Assembly: GCF_028372415.1 (NCBI RefSeq)
Contig: NC_092878.1
Span: 72,600,704 to 72,664,703, forward strand
DNA: 64,000 nt
From: Notamacropus eugenii
Lineage: Eukaryota; Chordata; Mammalia; Diprotodontia; Macropodidae
Reading direction: 5' to 3'
Made by a program: the position numbers and the translations under genes. Below are positions 1 through 13,246 of this stretch, piece after piece; position 1 is the stretch's first letter; each line of letters begins with the position of its first letter. Under the pieces are notes generated by a model. That model saw only the letters and a list, made by a program, of their open reading frames with translations. It ran no database searches and had not been told where the DNA came from.

Positions 1-1064
1 TTAGGAACTCTCTAATGTAGTCTAGGCAAAAGGGACTGAAGATCTGAGTTAGGGTATTGGTAGTGAGAGTACTATGGAGAATATTGACATGGGAGAGGTT
101 ACAAATCTATTCTTAAGAGGTAAAAGACTGGAAGCAGAAATAAAGGGGAGGGAAGATTAAAATAAAATCAATTTTTTTTTTTTTAGCCTGGGGAACTGGG
201 AGAATGATGCAACTACTAATGAAAATAAAGATATTTGGATGAAGGGTAGGTTGAGAGAGAGGATTTAAGGAATTTATTTTGGGGAAATTCAAGCTTAAAG
301 TGCAAGCAAATCATGCAGTTCAAAAAATCTAACAAACAACTTGAATCAAGAGTGTGAAGCTTAAGAGATTGTGTGATCATCCATATACATTTATATATCA
401 TTCATAATAGTTAAAATAACAATGAGAAAAAGCATGTAGAGTGGAAAGAGAATTGGGGAGAGGAGGAAGAAAGAGTCTTAGAAGGACATCCATACTTAGA
501 TGAAAGAAGAGGAAGAAGATATGCATGTGACACATAATCACCATTAGAATTTAGATTAGTAGGAAAAACAAAAAAACAACAACAAAAGGAGAATATATCA
601 TTCTGTTTCAAATGGATATTTCATTAGGGTACTGATGAAAGAGTATTAAGAATGAATGGTTGCTCAACAAGGGCAAATGATGGAAAAGATTAAGGAAGAT
701 GAAGACTATGAAAATACCATTGTGTTTGGCAAATTGGAGACCATTTGAAAACTTTGAAAGAGTATAAGTAAAGTGGTAATGACTGAAGCTAGAATGTAAC
801 ACTCTATGGAAGGCACATATGGTAAGGATGTGGAGAAGTATCCCTTGATCAGTAAAGAGGAAATGACCTACAGGATGATAGCTAGAAGGTATGGAAGACT
901 AAAGGGAGTAGTTTCTTTGCATGGGAGAGACCTCTACATTCTTATAGGTATTTTTTTCTCCTCCTCCTCCTTCCTCATTCTTTATCTTCAACATCATCAT
1001 CATATTTTTCTTCCTTTTTTTCTTTCTCTTCTATCTCCTCCTACCACTACCACTAGTACCATAT
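1..1064. other. Unassigned AT-rich DNA
   Basis: No gene and no repeat family that I recognise. The stretch is purine-rich, with poly-T at about 169-184 and a pyrimidine-rich segment at about 950-1060. The short open frames here have no recognisable domain. Confidence 0.5.
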
Positions 1065-1240
1065 AAATAGCACTTTAAGGTTTTCAAAGCACTTTTGTGC
1101 TTATTATCCCATTTATTCCTCAAAAAGACTGGGAAGTAGGTGCTATTATTACCCTTATTTTCTGAATGAGAAAGTAAGAGAGGCTGTCCAGGATTGTACA
1201 GCTAGTAAGTATCTGAGGAAAGATTTGAACTTAGTTATTC
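1065..1240 (-). mobile_element. MIR-type CORE-SINE, minus strand
   Basis: Reads like the reverse complement of a MIR element: a segment like the SINE tail (AAAGCACTTTTGTGC), then a decayed version of the 'cattttacagatgagga' block, then a block like 'cacagctagtaagt' and a remnant of the tRNA-like B box (TTTGAACTTAG). It is diverged and therefore old. Confidence 0.6.
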
Positions 1241-2225
1241 CTGATCCAACTTAGAGGAAGAGACTGAAGATGATTATGAGGAAATAATTGACAGCATAAA
1301 ACCCAAGATAAGATGAGGGTGATAGCATGGATGAGAACCATTAGACAACTGGAGAGGTTACTCTCATTAAGGAACAAGGATATACCATCTTTTGACATGA
1401 GAGGGAAGGATGAGATTATGGGCAAAGAAAAAGAGATTTTGAGGTGTAAAATAAGATATAAGGAAACTAACATTTTATGGCCTCATTGAAGTAGAAGTGG
1501 AAGTTAATTGCTGACAAAAGGGGATAGGAATTGGAGCTGCATGCGTGAAGCATGAAGTCAAAGTTTAAAGTAGATCTCAGGTTCGTGCAACCTTAGACTG
1601 TTAAAGCCCCATCTCTGGCAAAACCAAACCAGAAAGAATTGTAAAAGGCTCAGAAGATGTCAGGATGAGGTCATAACTGACCTCATGATACTTTTATTAC
1701 CCAGGCTCATCAGTATGTCCTGTTCCTTAAAATTTCCAGTAGTTCTGAGCAGAGAACACTGCATGAGATTGTCTTTGAGGAGTATTTATGTAATCCTACC
1801 CTGACTCTGGAGGTTTCTTGAAGGGCTGTGCTGTGATGCTGACCACCTTATATATCTAAGAAATTAGAACTTCTAATTGGCTTAAAGATATCTGAGCCAG
1901 GATCTTGACTCAGGTCAAAAAGCTTCAGGAAAGGATTTCAGGAGAAATGGATGAGAAGCAAGGCAAGAACTTTTGAATGCCTTCTATGTTCAATCTCCAA
2001 TATTTCTCAGTGACTCAAGGGTCTCCCTCCATGTAGGCAGTAGTCAGAATCACAGGGCTCAAAATCAAGAATACTCTTGCTTCCCCACTAGACTTGTGGC
2101 CATAATGAAATTATATGGACATGTTAAAACTTCAGTCCTTTAAGACAAAAATGGGGAACACAAACATGGATGTAGATGGGAAGCCACACAGTTCATCAGC
2201 TTCATCAGAGCTGCAGGGTTGTATA
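1241..2225. other. Unassigned DNA
   Basis: No gene or recognisable repeat seen. Base composition is ordinary and there are no long tandem repeats. Confidence 0.4.
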
Positions 2226-2365
2226 ACATAGAGTAGAGGTATCAAGTCTTATGCTTGAGTATGACCCAAACCAGGTAAAAATGTTATTATGAAATTTTTA
2301 ACAAGATAAGGAAAAATATAATACAGATAATGTTAATTTGTAGTTTTCTAAGCTAATATGTCACT
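2226..2365. repeat. Dispersed repeat, copy A (family unnamed)
   Basis: The segment starts near AGAGGTATCAAGTCTTATG and includes AGATAATGTTAATTTGTAG followed by TTTTCTAAGCTAATATG. It matches in order and orientation a second segment at 49336-49535 (GAGGTGTGAAACTC, then AGATAATGTTAATCTGTCAT, then TTTTCTATGTCAATATG). I recall the motif as a common marsupial interspersed repeat but cannot name the family. Confidence 0.5.
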
Positions 2366-3039
2366 AGCAAGGATTTGAGGTTGATACCACTAATGTAGTG
2401 TTTCCACTTGGTTGCTTTTTTGCCTTCCCTTCTGACAATGCTGTTAAGAGAGAGAAGACTAGTGTGGAAACACACCCAGAAGTTTGGACTAGCTTTGCTT
2501 TTATATATTGATTTCAAGTAGCTTAGTACTCTCATCAGTGTTATTGGTAAAAACAACTGCCTTCTCACTTCACAGATCAATTGTCCAGGCATTCCTGTGC
2601 TAATGATTGTTTCTGTCAAAGATGAATAAAATCATGCATTAAACAGGGTATAGTTGAGAATAGATAGCATTAATTTGTAGTGGACCTAGCTGGTATGGTT
2701 TTCTGGCTTCCTTAAATCTCACTTTGTGGCTATAGAGATTAGGAATGGAAAAGCAGAAGGTTTGGAATTATCTGGAAAGCAATAAAAGAAAGGCATATGG
2801 GTGAAATTTGGAGGATGATTTTCATTGAATGGGCTTACTCTGGAGTCAAATTGTAAAGAGAAGAAAGTGAAAAACAAGGGTGATGGATTGAGAAAACAGG
2901 GATGTCATGACTAACGTGAAGAGCATGTTCAGTATTTAATTTCCCTAGTTTCTATTTGTAAGTTTTCTTGACACCTGAGCTCATGGCATCAGAGCTCTTC
3001 AATGACTATTGATCCATGTATGTTTTCATTTCTGCTAAA
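2366..3039. other. Unassigned DNA
   Basis: No gene or identifiable repeat seen. A second trace of the TTAATTTGTAG motif of the upstream repeat lies near 2671. Confidence 0.4.
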
Positions 3040-3255
3040 ATGAAATACCATTTGGGGAGCTACAATTTTTGAAAGATAGAACTTTAAGGTCATATTGGTC
3101 AAATATCCCCAGAACAACTCTCCAAACTTAATAACATTTGTCTCCTTCAGGCAAGGTCAACACAGCTAAGAAGTGTCAGAAGTGGAATATGAACTCAAGT
3201 GGATTTGATTCTAAGGCCATCATTACAGCCAATTCAACATGCTGCCTCTCTTTCT
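3040..3255 (-). mobile_element. MIR-type CORE-SINE, minus strand
   Basis: Contains the antisense SINE blocks AAGGTCAACACAGCTAAGAAGTGTCAG (here in two pieces: AAGGTCAACACAGCTAAG and AAGTGTCAGAAG) and GAACTCAAGTGG, ending with CTGCCTCTC. The order fits an inverted MIR/MAR1-type element. Confidence 0.55.
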
Positions 3256-3639
3256 TCTGTACCCTACAGAAATTGATTAGTACAACTGCATTCCTCTAGA
3301 GCTGGACAAGAACATAAAATTTTTGTTGAAAAAGTGAGCAAAACCAATAAAACTGATGATTTAAAAAAAAATGGAACCTATTTTTTTAGTTGTACAACTT
3401 GTCTACTGTCTCCACTCTTAATTTTGCCACTCTTAACTGTTGCCACTTTCTTCCTTAGGTTCTATGGGATTTTTTTCTCTCATTACTTGCATCATTCTGG
3501 TGGGGTAAAGTATAGGATAAAAATCAAAATGCATGTCAAAACAAAAACAAAATTCTACTCCACCCATTTAATTGGAATTCTGGGCAGTGTTTTATTCTCC
3601 ATAGATGAAATGATGTGTACTGCTTGAACTCTATGAAAC
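3256..3639. other. Unassigned DNA
   Basis: No gene or repeat recognised. The 97-residue open frame here is hydrophobic low-information sequence with no domain. Confidence 0.4.
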
Positions 3640-4352
3640 ATGAGACACTGTAAAACACTGTACTTCTTTTATTCCTTCCCTTCAGAGATATAATACTCTC
3701 CTGCTTCTTTTCTTACCTTATTAACTCTTCATGTTCTATCTCCATTGGCTCTTTATCCTCTTTCTATTCTTTAAAGTATGTTCAATAAGTTTCTGTCCTG
3801 AATTTGCTTCACTTCTCTGCACTCTTGAGAATCTTATGAATACCATTCTTTTATGTTGCATTTACTCTATCAAAATTCCACAGATAATTCTCAAAACTAT
3901 TTTTATAGCCTTGATACCTTTCTTAAGTCATAGGATCCCATCACTACATTTACATATTAATATCATCTCAAAACAAGCACATTATCTTTCTCCTAAAACA
4001 TGTTTCTGGTTTTATTTGCCATGATTTTTCTCAGTAGCAATGTCATTCACCAAGTTTTGCTACATTCAAAACTTTGATGTCATAATTGACTCAGCTCTAA
4101 TTTCTTACAGCCTCTTGGATACCAGGTTGTGTTGATTCTATTTATCTAACACCACTTTTATTCATTTCATTTATTCTGCTCCCAGTGTTTTGACCTTAGT
4201 TTGGATCCTTACTCTCAACCTCTCAGACTCTTGCAATAGCCTGCAATTCATTTGGCCCCTAGTCTCACTAGCCACAAAAGTGTCCTTCAATTTGGTGTCA
4301 TATTTTTCCCCCCTATAAACATATTATCCTCTTCTCAAAGCCCTCTAATGAA
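3640..4352 (+). mobile_element. L2 LINE fragment, plus strand
   Basis: Pyrimidine-rich sequence follows the layout of mammalian L2 ORF2: a degraded 'gtcataattgactcagctc' block at about 4079 (usual L2 'gtcatccttgactcctc'), then a 'gttgattctatttatc' block, then 'cttgcaatagcctgc' near 4231. It is cut at about 4352 by the start of the next L1. No open frame survives. Confidence 0.65.
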
Positions 4353-5449
4353 CAAAAAAAAGTACAAAGGAAGCTAAGATGATGGAGTACAGGCAGAAAT
4401 TCAGTTGAACTTTCTTAATATTCCCCTACTAACAACTTAAAATTTTAAATCAAATTCTGGAGTAACAGAGTCAATGAAAGGTCAGGGTAAAACATTTTTT
4501 TAATAGAAATTTAGGAGGTCAACAGAAGAGGTCAGTAACACCAGGATAGGGACCAGGTTGGAGTACAATCCATGCAGTGGCAACAACAGCAGCAGGACTT
4601 GGAAGTGATTGGGATGACAGCATTAGCTTCAGTAGCTCTCTACCTAAGGAACTAAGGGATAAGAAATAGATTAGAGGAGGGAATTTGCTAGAACTTGGTA
4701 AAGAACTATGTTTCATTGCCCATACACAGTTCCAGGGTGATGATTAGCATAAGTGTTTGCACCCACAAAGTAGCCGGGGCCTTGGTCATAGTCCTAAGAC
4801 AGAAAACAGCATTAGCTCTTGCAGATGCAAGAGAACAGAAGCCCTGGTCACAGTTCCATGAAAGTAAAGAGTATCAGTATTTCACAAGGCAGTAGGGGCT
4901 CATCTCACATTTAAGACAGAAGGAAGCACTAGGACTTCTGGCTATAGGAAAGCAAGAAACCCAGGACCAAGAGGAACACTACAATTGCTGCTTGAGGGAT
5001 ATAAGACCTCTTCCTAGATAAAGACCAGAGCATAAGTCAGAATAATAGTGACCTCACATCTCTTTGATCATACCATCTTGGAAGTCCTGAAAGTTTTGAG
5101 ACACACTGAAACTGACTCTGAAAATAGTAATGTAAAAAAACAAAAATGAAAACAAACAACAACCTCAAAATGTGCAGTACACCTGCTTCTACTCCAGGAG
5201 GACAGCCCAATTTTAATGTACATTTAAAAGTCAAGAAATAGACTGAAAAAATGGACAAACGACAACAGAAAAAGAACCTGACCATAAAAATCTACTATGG
5301 TGACAGAGAAGATAAAAAAAACAGACTCATAAGTCATTTATGTCAAAGCAGGCAAAAGAAAAGCCTCAAAGAAAAAAATGGGACCTGGAAAAAAGTCATA
5401 TGAAATTTCCTAAAATGTTAGAAAAAAGAGTTTTAATATTCAAATAAAA

Positions 5450-5800
5450 CAAACAGTGGAAAATTGAGAAAATAAATAAAAGTGACACAAAAAGCAATGT
5501 GAGAAGTATCAGTAGCTTGGTAAAGGAGGCTCAAAAATACTTAAGAAAATAATATCTTAAAAACCAGAATTGGCGAAATGGAAAAAGAGATACAGAAGAT
5601 CATTACAACAAATAACCCCTTAAAATCTGAAATTAGTCAAATGGAAGATGATGGTTCCATGAGAGATAAAAAGAACCATAAAACAAAGTCAAAAGAATGA
5701 AAAATAGAAGAAAGTATGAAATATATCACTGGAAAATATATTGAGGAGAGATAACTTAAGAATCATCAAACTAACCTGAAAGCCATGATAAAGAAACCAG
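5450..5800 (+). pseudogene. L1-A ORF1 remnant (coiled coil)
   Basis: Frames around 5500-5780 encode pieces matching the L1/HAL1 ORF1 coiled coil: a LVKEAQK-like segment, then QIGEMEKEIQK-like and ISQMEDD-like segments, then a trace of the GLPESHD block at the start of the RNA-binding domain near 5780. Frameshifts and stops separate the pieces. The rest of the RNA-binding domain and the C-terminal domain are lost at the insert that begins near 5801. In L1, ORF1 makes the RNA-binding trimer of the retrotransposition particle; this copy is dead. Confidence 0.65.
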
Positions 5801-6165
5801 GGCTTCCAACTGTCTGACCCTAAGCAATACATACATCTCAGATCAACAGACAGATCTAACTGTCTGACCGTTACACGCATACATGGTTACCAGACAGAGA
5901 AACACAAACATCTGGGTTTTCAAAGCTGGAGAGTTCCTTATCAGCTGTCCAAGAGTCTCATCAGGCTAAACAAACACTTCCAATGAGGAAGCTCCAAAGC
6001 AAAATCTCACGTTAGAGTATTTATACACTTTTCAAAGCTAGAGGGCATCAAAACCCCTGAGAATCAGTGCATTAGAAATTAATGAAAGGTGTGGGCCTCC
6101 CCTAATCAAGCTTCCCTTAATGGACAGGCCCATTAAGGGGTGGGGAAGATCTTTAACTCTCATTA
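5801..6165. other. Unidentified ~360 bp insert in L1-A (possible solo LTR or DNA transposon)
   Basis: Breaks L1-A between its ORF1 RNA-binding domain and inter-ORF region. It has no L1 similarity that I can see. It holds two copies of AACTGTCTGACC (about 5807 and 5859), a TATA-like TATTTATAC near 6020, and a perfect 10-bp stem (CCCTTAATGG / CCATTAAGGG) with a 6-base loop at 6114-6139. No clear terminal repeats or target duplication were found, so the class is open. Confidence 0.4.
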
Positions 6166-7119
6166 GTATTACAGAGAAGAGCATGAGGAGGATGGTGGGT
6201 CAATGTTTGCCCTTAAAGGATCAAATAGGGAATAACATAAACCCTAATTTGAGTATGAAAATTTATCTTACCCTACAGGGAAATAAGAGGGATGGAGAAT
6301 AAGAGAAAGGGGCTGATAGGAGAGAGGAAAGATTAGGATAGTTAGTGGTCAGAAGCAAAATCCTTTTGAGGAGAGTCAGAGTAACAGGGAGAGAAATATA
6401 AACAGAGGCAAAAAGCACAATAGAGAAATATATAGTCAACAACCATAACTAGGAATGTGAATGGGATCAACTCAATCATAAAATGGAGAAGTATAGAAGA
6501 GTAGATTACAGGATTTACACATAAATAGTGATATTTTAAACAAATTAAGGGAACATGTAATAGTATGAGATTTGAAGTGGATAATTTTGATTGCATTAAA
6601 TTTAAAAGTGTATGCACATTCAAAACCAATGCAGAAAATATTAGAAGGAAAGCATAAAACTTTAGAAAATGTAAGTTTTTCATAAAGGTCATATTTCTCA
6701 AATACACAGAGAACTGAGTCTCTAGACTCATAGACTCTACACAAATAATTTTCCAATTGATAAATGATCAAAGGATACAAACAAGTAGATTTCAGAAGAA
6801 GAAATCAAAGCTATCTATAGTAATATAAAAAATGCTCAAGGTCACTACTGATAAGAGAAACAAAACAATTCTGAGGTACTATCTTACAACTATTAGACTG
6901 GCAAATATGATAGAAAAGAAAATGACAAATGCTGAAGGGGATTTGAAAAAAATGGGAAGCTAATGCACTCTTGATGGAGTTGTGAACTGATCTAACCATT
7001 TTAGAGAGTAATTTGTAACTATGGCAAAAAGGATATATAAATCTGTGCATACCCTGTGACCCAGCAATACCACTACTAAGTCTGCATCCTAAAGAGATTT
7101 AAAAAAATATAGGTAAAGG

Positions 7120-7120
<1 letters not shown>

Positions 7121-7158
<38 letters not shown>
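7121..7158. repeat. (CA)n microsatellite, ~37 bp
   Basis: Uninterrupted CA run inside the 3' region of L1-A. Confidence 0.95.
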
Positions 7159-8329
7159 TGTTTATGTGGTAGCAATGAATTTCAAATTTAGAGATAGACA
7201 TCTTTTGGGAAATGACTGAAAAGTTGCACAACATGATTTGATGGAATACTATTATTCTAAGAGAAATGACAGGCATGAGACTTTCAGAAAAAAAAAAAAG
7301 AAAACAACAGAAACCTGTAAACATTAGATTAACTTGTGCAAAGTGAAGTGAGCTGAACCAGGAGAACTATTACACAGTAACAGCAATATTGTATGATGAT
7401 CAGCTACGAATGACTTAGCTATACTCAGCAAAAAAAATATGAGATAATTCCATAGGAATCATGACAAAAATGCTGTCTACCTAAGGAAAAAGAAGTGATG
7501 AGTCGGAATGCAAATCGATACAATTTTTTTTTTTTTTTTACTTCATGTTTCTTGTGTATTTTTGGTTGTTGATGTTTTTGTCTGTGTGTTGTTTTTTACA
7601 ATGTGAAATTCAAATATTTTGCATGACTGCAGTTGTATAACCTATATCAAATAACTTGTCCAATCAATACATTTTTGATAGAATAGGGTAGAAACGTGAG
7701 TGAAGGAACTCAATATTTTAAATTAATGTAGACTTGAACTTCCAGGAGCCAAGATGGTGCAGTGATCTGTAAATGCTGTCCCCCTTCCCTTGTTGACCTT
7801 GAAAAACCCTAAAAATATTTCCCCCAGAAAAATCCTGGAATAGAGGGATTAGCCAAGGGACTAAACAGTCTCTTAGCCTGTGAGGCTCGAAAAATCACAA
7901 AGGGGGAATCCCTGCTGCTTGAGCTTAAGGGGAACAGTGCAGGACTGGCACCATACCAGACAGCCCCACTTCAGCAAACCAAGAGGAAATTCTGAGCCCC
8001 CAGAGGTTGGATCCCATAAGAACCAGCACTAGGACCCTAGGTGTGCCTTAGCACAGCTAGGGGAATCAGGAAGATGCCAGCTAAGATGAGGGTTTTGAGG
8101 GTTAACCAACCACTGAGCATGCCTGTGCTCTAGCACAGGAGAGAATACCTCCTGCAACCAGACCACCCCTTCCCCACACCCCACTCAGAAAGTTTCAGGG
8201 TAATTCCTGGGGAAACTCAGGAAAAGCTTGACCTGGCCTCTACCTTGGCACACCAGCCAGTTCAGTGTCAGGCAAGCTGCAGCATTCTAGCTTCTAGTAG
8301 ACAGAACCAATCTTTCAAGAACCAGTTTT

Positions 8330-8766
8330 CCAGGAAATCATCAAGGAACACTGCCCCGAGGTCCTAGGTCCAGAGGGCAAAATAGTTATCAAAAGAATCT
8401 ACCAATAAGCTCCTGAAAGAGATCCCAAACTGAATTGCTCTCAAATTCCAGAACTATCAAATGAAGAAGAAAATACTGCAAGTAGTGAGAAAGCAACACT
8501 TAAAATATCAAGGAACTACAATCAGGATCACACAGGACCTTGCAACTTCTACCTTAAAAAATCAGAGGAATTGGAATACAATATTGTGTAAGGCAAAAGA
8601 GCTCGTACTACAATGTAGGATCAACTACCCAGCAAAATTGAGCATAGTATTTCAGTCAAGGAGATGGACATTCAATGAAATAAGGGATTTCCAGACTTTC
8701 CTGATGAAAAAGCCAGAGCTCAATAGAAAATCTGATCTTCAAATAACAGTCTCAAGAGAGGCATAA
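8330..8766 (+). pseudogene. L1-B ORF1 C-terminal half
   Basis: Encodes the end of the ORF1 RNA-binding domain (EIIKEHCPEVLGPEGK-like at about 8334-8380) and the C-terminal domain. The open stretch 8461-8766 (101 residues) includes TTIRITQDLATSTL, INYPAKLSIVFQ and FLMKKPELNRK, matching the HAL1 copies in this window. The coiled coil and the N-terminus are absent because the 5'UTR runs straight into this part, and a stop lies near 8407. The domain packs single-strand RNA in active elements; this remnant has no start context of its own. Confidence 0.8.
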
Positions 8767-9521
<755 letters not shown>

Positions 9522-10826
9522 ATGGAGGGAAAGGCAAAGATAGTGATAATAAGTGTGAATGTGAATGGGATGAGCTCTCCCATAAAACGAAGGTGGATAA
9601 CAAAATGGATTAAAAACCATAATCCAACAATATGTTGTTTACAAGAAACATATGTGAAACAGGGGGATATACAAGGGGTAAAGGTAAAAGGTTGGAGCAG
9701 AATATGTTGTGCTTCAGCTGATGTAAAAAAAAAAAAAAAAAAAAAGCAGGGGTGGAATTCCTAATCTGAAACAAAGCAAAAGCAGAAGTAGATCTAATCA
9801 AAAGAGACAAAGAAGGAAAATATATGCTGCTAAAAGGCACCATAGAAAATGAAGCAATATCATTACTAAACATATATGCTCCAAGAAGTATAGCATCCAA
9901 ATCCTTAGAGGCAAAGTTAAGGGAGTTGCAGGAAGAAATAAACAGCAAAACTATACTAATGGAGGAGTTTAATCTCATCCTCTCTAACCTTGATAAATTC
10001 AACCTCAAAACAAACATGAAAGAAGTTAAGGAGGTAAATAGAACTCTGGATAAAGTAGATATGATAGATCTCTGGAGAAAACTGAAAGGGGATAGAAAGG
10101 AATACACCTTTTTCTCAGCAATATATGGTACATATACAAAAACTGACCATGTACAAGGACATAAAAACCTCACAGTCAGGGGCAAAAAGGCAGAGATACT
10201 CAATAAATCCTATTCAGATCATAACGAAAATAAAATTAAACGTAATAAAATGCTATAAAAAGATAGACCAAAAACTAAGTGGAAAATAAATAATCTAAAT
10301 TTGATTAAAAATAATCTAAACCAAAAACAAGTATTTTACACAACAAATTATAGAAACAATGGTCAACTTCATTCGAGAGAATGACAATAATGAGACAGAT
10401 TTATGGGTTACTGCAAAAGCAGTTTTTCGGGGAAGTTTTATATCATTGAAATCCTACATGAATAAAATAGAGAAGGAAGAGATCAATGAATTGGGCATGG
10501 ATCCAAAAAAGCTAGAAAAGGAACAAATTGAAATCCCCAAGAAAAGGCCAAATTAGGAATAATGAAAATGAAGGGAAAAATTAGTAAAATTTAAATTAAA
10601 AAGGCTATTGCACTAGTAAATACAACTAAGAATTGGTTTTATGAAAAACCAATAAAATTGATAAATCTTTGGTCAATTTCATTAAAAAAAGAAAGAAGAA
10701 AACCAAACTACCAATACCAAAATGCAAAGGATGTACTCACCTCCAACAAGGAGGAAATTAAAACAATAATTACAAATTACTTTGCCCAACTATATCCCCA
10801 TAAATTTGACTATGTGAGAAGGATGA

Positions 10827-10890
<64 letters not shown>

Positions 10891-13100
10891 CTGGACTATA
10901 TATATATAGTCCAGATTAACAGAAGAGGAAATTAAATTCATAAATATCCCCATCTCAGAAAAAGAAATTGAACAAGGCAACACTGAATTCCCTAGTAAAA
11001 CATCTCCAGGACCAGATGGATTTGCAAGTGAATTCTGTCAAATATTTAAAGACCAGTTAATTCTAATACTCTAGAGACCATGTGAGAAAATTGGTTAATG
11101 AGTCCTTCCAAATTTTTTTTATAATAGAAATATGATTCTGATACCTAAAGAAGGCAGAGCCAAAAAAGAGATAGAAATTTATAGACCAATTTCTCTAGCG
11201 CATATTGATACAAAAATTTTAAATAGATATTAGCAAAAAGAATACAGCAACTTATCACGAGAGTAATACATTATGGTCAGGTAGAATTTATACTAGGAGT
11301 GCAGGGCTGGTTCAAAATTAGGAAAACTATCAACATTTTTGATCACATCAACAACAAAACTAACAGAAAACATGATTATCCCAATAGATGCAGAATAAAA
11401 TTTTGAGAAAAACACCCATTCATATTGAAAACACTGGAGAGCACAGGACTAAATGGACCCTTCTGTAAAATAATAAGCAGTATCTACATAAATCCTTCAG
11501 CAAGCTTTCTCTGTAATTGAGATAAGCTTGGTGCATTTCCAATAACATCAGGTGTGAAACAACGATCTCCATTATCACCCCAGTTGTTATTCAGTATGGT
11601 ATTAGAAATGTTAGCTTTTGCAATAAGAGAAGAAAAAGAAATTGAAGGCATTAGAATAGGCAAAGAAGAAACTAAGTTATCACTCTTTGCACATGGTATG
11701 ACAATATACTTAAGAGAATACTAGAGAATTAAGTAAAAAAATAAACTACTTGAAATGATAGACAAATTTGGCAAAGTTACTGGTTAGTAAGCTCATATAT
11801 ATCACCTACATTTCTATACATTACTAACAAGGTCTAACAGAAGAGGTAGAAAGTAAAATCTCATTTAAAGCTATGGTGACAGTATAAAATATCTGGGAGT
11901 CTAACTACCCAAGAACTGTATAAACACAAATACAATACACTTTTTACACAAATAAAGTCAGATGTAAGTAAGTGGGAAAACATCAGTTGCTCATGGGTAG
12001 ACTGAACTAATACACTGAAAATGACAATTCTACCTAAATTAGTTTACTTATTCAGTGTCATACCAATCAAACTGTCAGATAACTATTTCCTAGGGCTAGA
12101 AAAATAATATCAAGGTTAATCTGGAAGAACAAAAGGTTAAGAATATCAAGGGAACTAATGAAAAGAAATGTTAAGGAAGGTGACCTAGCCCTATCAGGTC
12201 CCAAATTGTATTACAAAGCAGCAATCATCAAAACTACTTGGTAATGAGTAAGAAATAGAGGGGTAGACCAGTGAAATAGGTTAGGTACTCAATACACAGT
12301 AGTCAGTGAATACAGCAATCTGCTGTTTGATAAACCCAGCTTCTGGTATAATATGTCACTGTCTGACAAAAGCTGCTGGGAAAACTGGATAACAGTGTGG
12401 TGGAAACTGGGCATATATCAATGCCTGACACCGTGCACAAGAATAATGTCCAAGTTGATTCATAATCCGCAATATATATGTATATATGTATATATACATA
12501 AATACACACATATATAAATGCATAAGGATTTATAATATAAGTCAATTATAGGAGCAAACAATAGTGTCTTTTTGAGATTTATGGGGAATGGAAAAATTTA
12601 TGACCAAACAAGAGATAGAGATCATTATGAAGTGCAAAAAGAATCATTTTGATTACATTAAATTGAAAAAGTTTTTCACAAACAAACATAATGCAATCTA
12701 GATTAAGAGGGATTAGAAAACTGGGAAAGAATTTTTGCAAGAAGTATCTATGATAAAGGATTCATTTCTTAATTTCTTAATTTCTCATTTCTTTCTCTCT
12801 ATACAGAACTGAATCAAATATACAAGAATACAAGTCTTTCCCCAGTTGATAATTGCTCAAAGAATATGAACAGGCTGTTTTCAAAGGAAGAAATTAAAGC
12901 TTTTTATCATATGAAAAAATCACTATTGATTAGAGAGGTGCAAATCAAAACAAATCTGAGGTATAGCATCACACCTATCAGATTGGCTAACATGAAAAAA
13001 CAGGAAGATGATAAATGTTGAAGAATATGTAGCAATTCATTGCAGGTGGAACTGTAAGAACTGTCAGGGACTGTATCTCTAAGAGATCATAAAAATGGGA
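9522..13100 (+). pseudogene. L1-B ORF2 (endonuclease-reverse transcriptase), broken
   Basis: Starts at about 9522 (MEGKAKIVIISVNVNGMSSP), the usual N-terminus of the L1 apurinic-type endonuclease. QETY (usual QETH) follows near 9640. The second endonuclease part (YAPRS, EEFNLILSNLD in place of GDFN-type, and SDHN) is at 9824-10258. The reverse transcriptase is in pieces: [14 protein letters not shown] near 11000, [15 protein letters not shown] near 11180, [14 protein letters not shown] near 11550. The catalytic FADD box reads FAHG near 11690. C-terminal pieces run to about 13100. A poly-A run at 9726-9746 and several shifts break the frame. In active L1 this protein nicks target DNA and primes reverse transcription. 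Confidence 0.85.
10832..10918. repeat. (TA)n tract joined to a 32-bp perfect palindrome
   Basis: A TA run of about 56 bp lies within the ORF2 reverse transcriptase region of L1-B. It runs into a perfect inverted repeat at 10887-10918 whose arms are TAATCTGGACTATATA and its complement. Confidence 0.9.
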
Positions 13101-13246
13101 ACGGGTCCCACATGTACAAAATATTTGTAGTAGCTCTCTTTTTGGTGGCCAAGAACTGAAATTAGGGAATGCCTGCCAATTGAGGAATGGTAGAAGGAGT
13201 TGTGATATATTAAACAGAATGACAATGTGACAACCAAAATTTTGAG

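Larger units (their letters stand above)
4353..7735 (+). mobile_element. Old L1 element (L1-A), plus strand, internally deleted
   Basis: Starts at about 4353 with GAAGCTAAGATGATGGAGTA, a decayed form of the CCAAGATGG 5' motif of other L1/HAL1 copies here. It continues through a 5'UTR, a broken ORF1 (about 5450-5800), an unidentified insert, an inter-ORF segment, the first codons of ORF2 (near 6450, AATGTGAATGGGATC), then jumps to the ORF2 C-terminal part and 3'UTR. Much of ORF2 (most of the endonuclease and the reverse transcriptase) is missing. A (CA)n run lies inside the 3' part. There are many stops, so it cannot be active. Confidence 0.75.

Noticed and set aside
9610-10203. 197-residue minus-strand open frame
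   Set aside because: It is the shadow of L1-B ORF2 (endonuclease) on the other strand; the poly-F run comes from poly-A.
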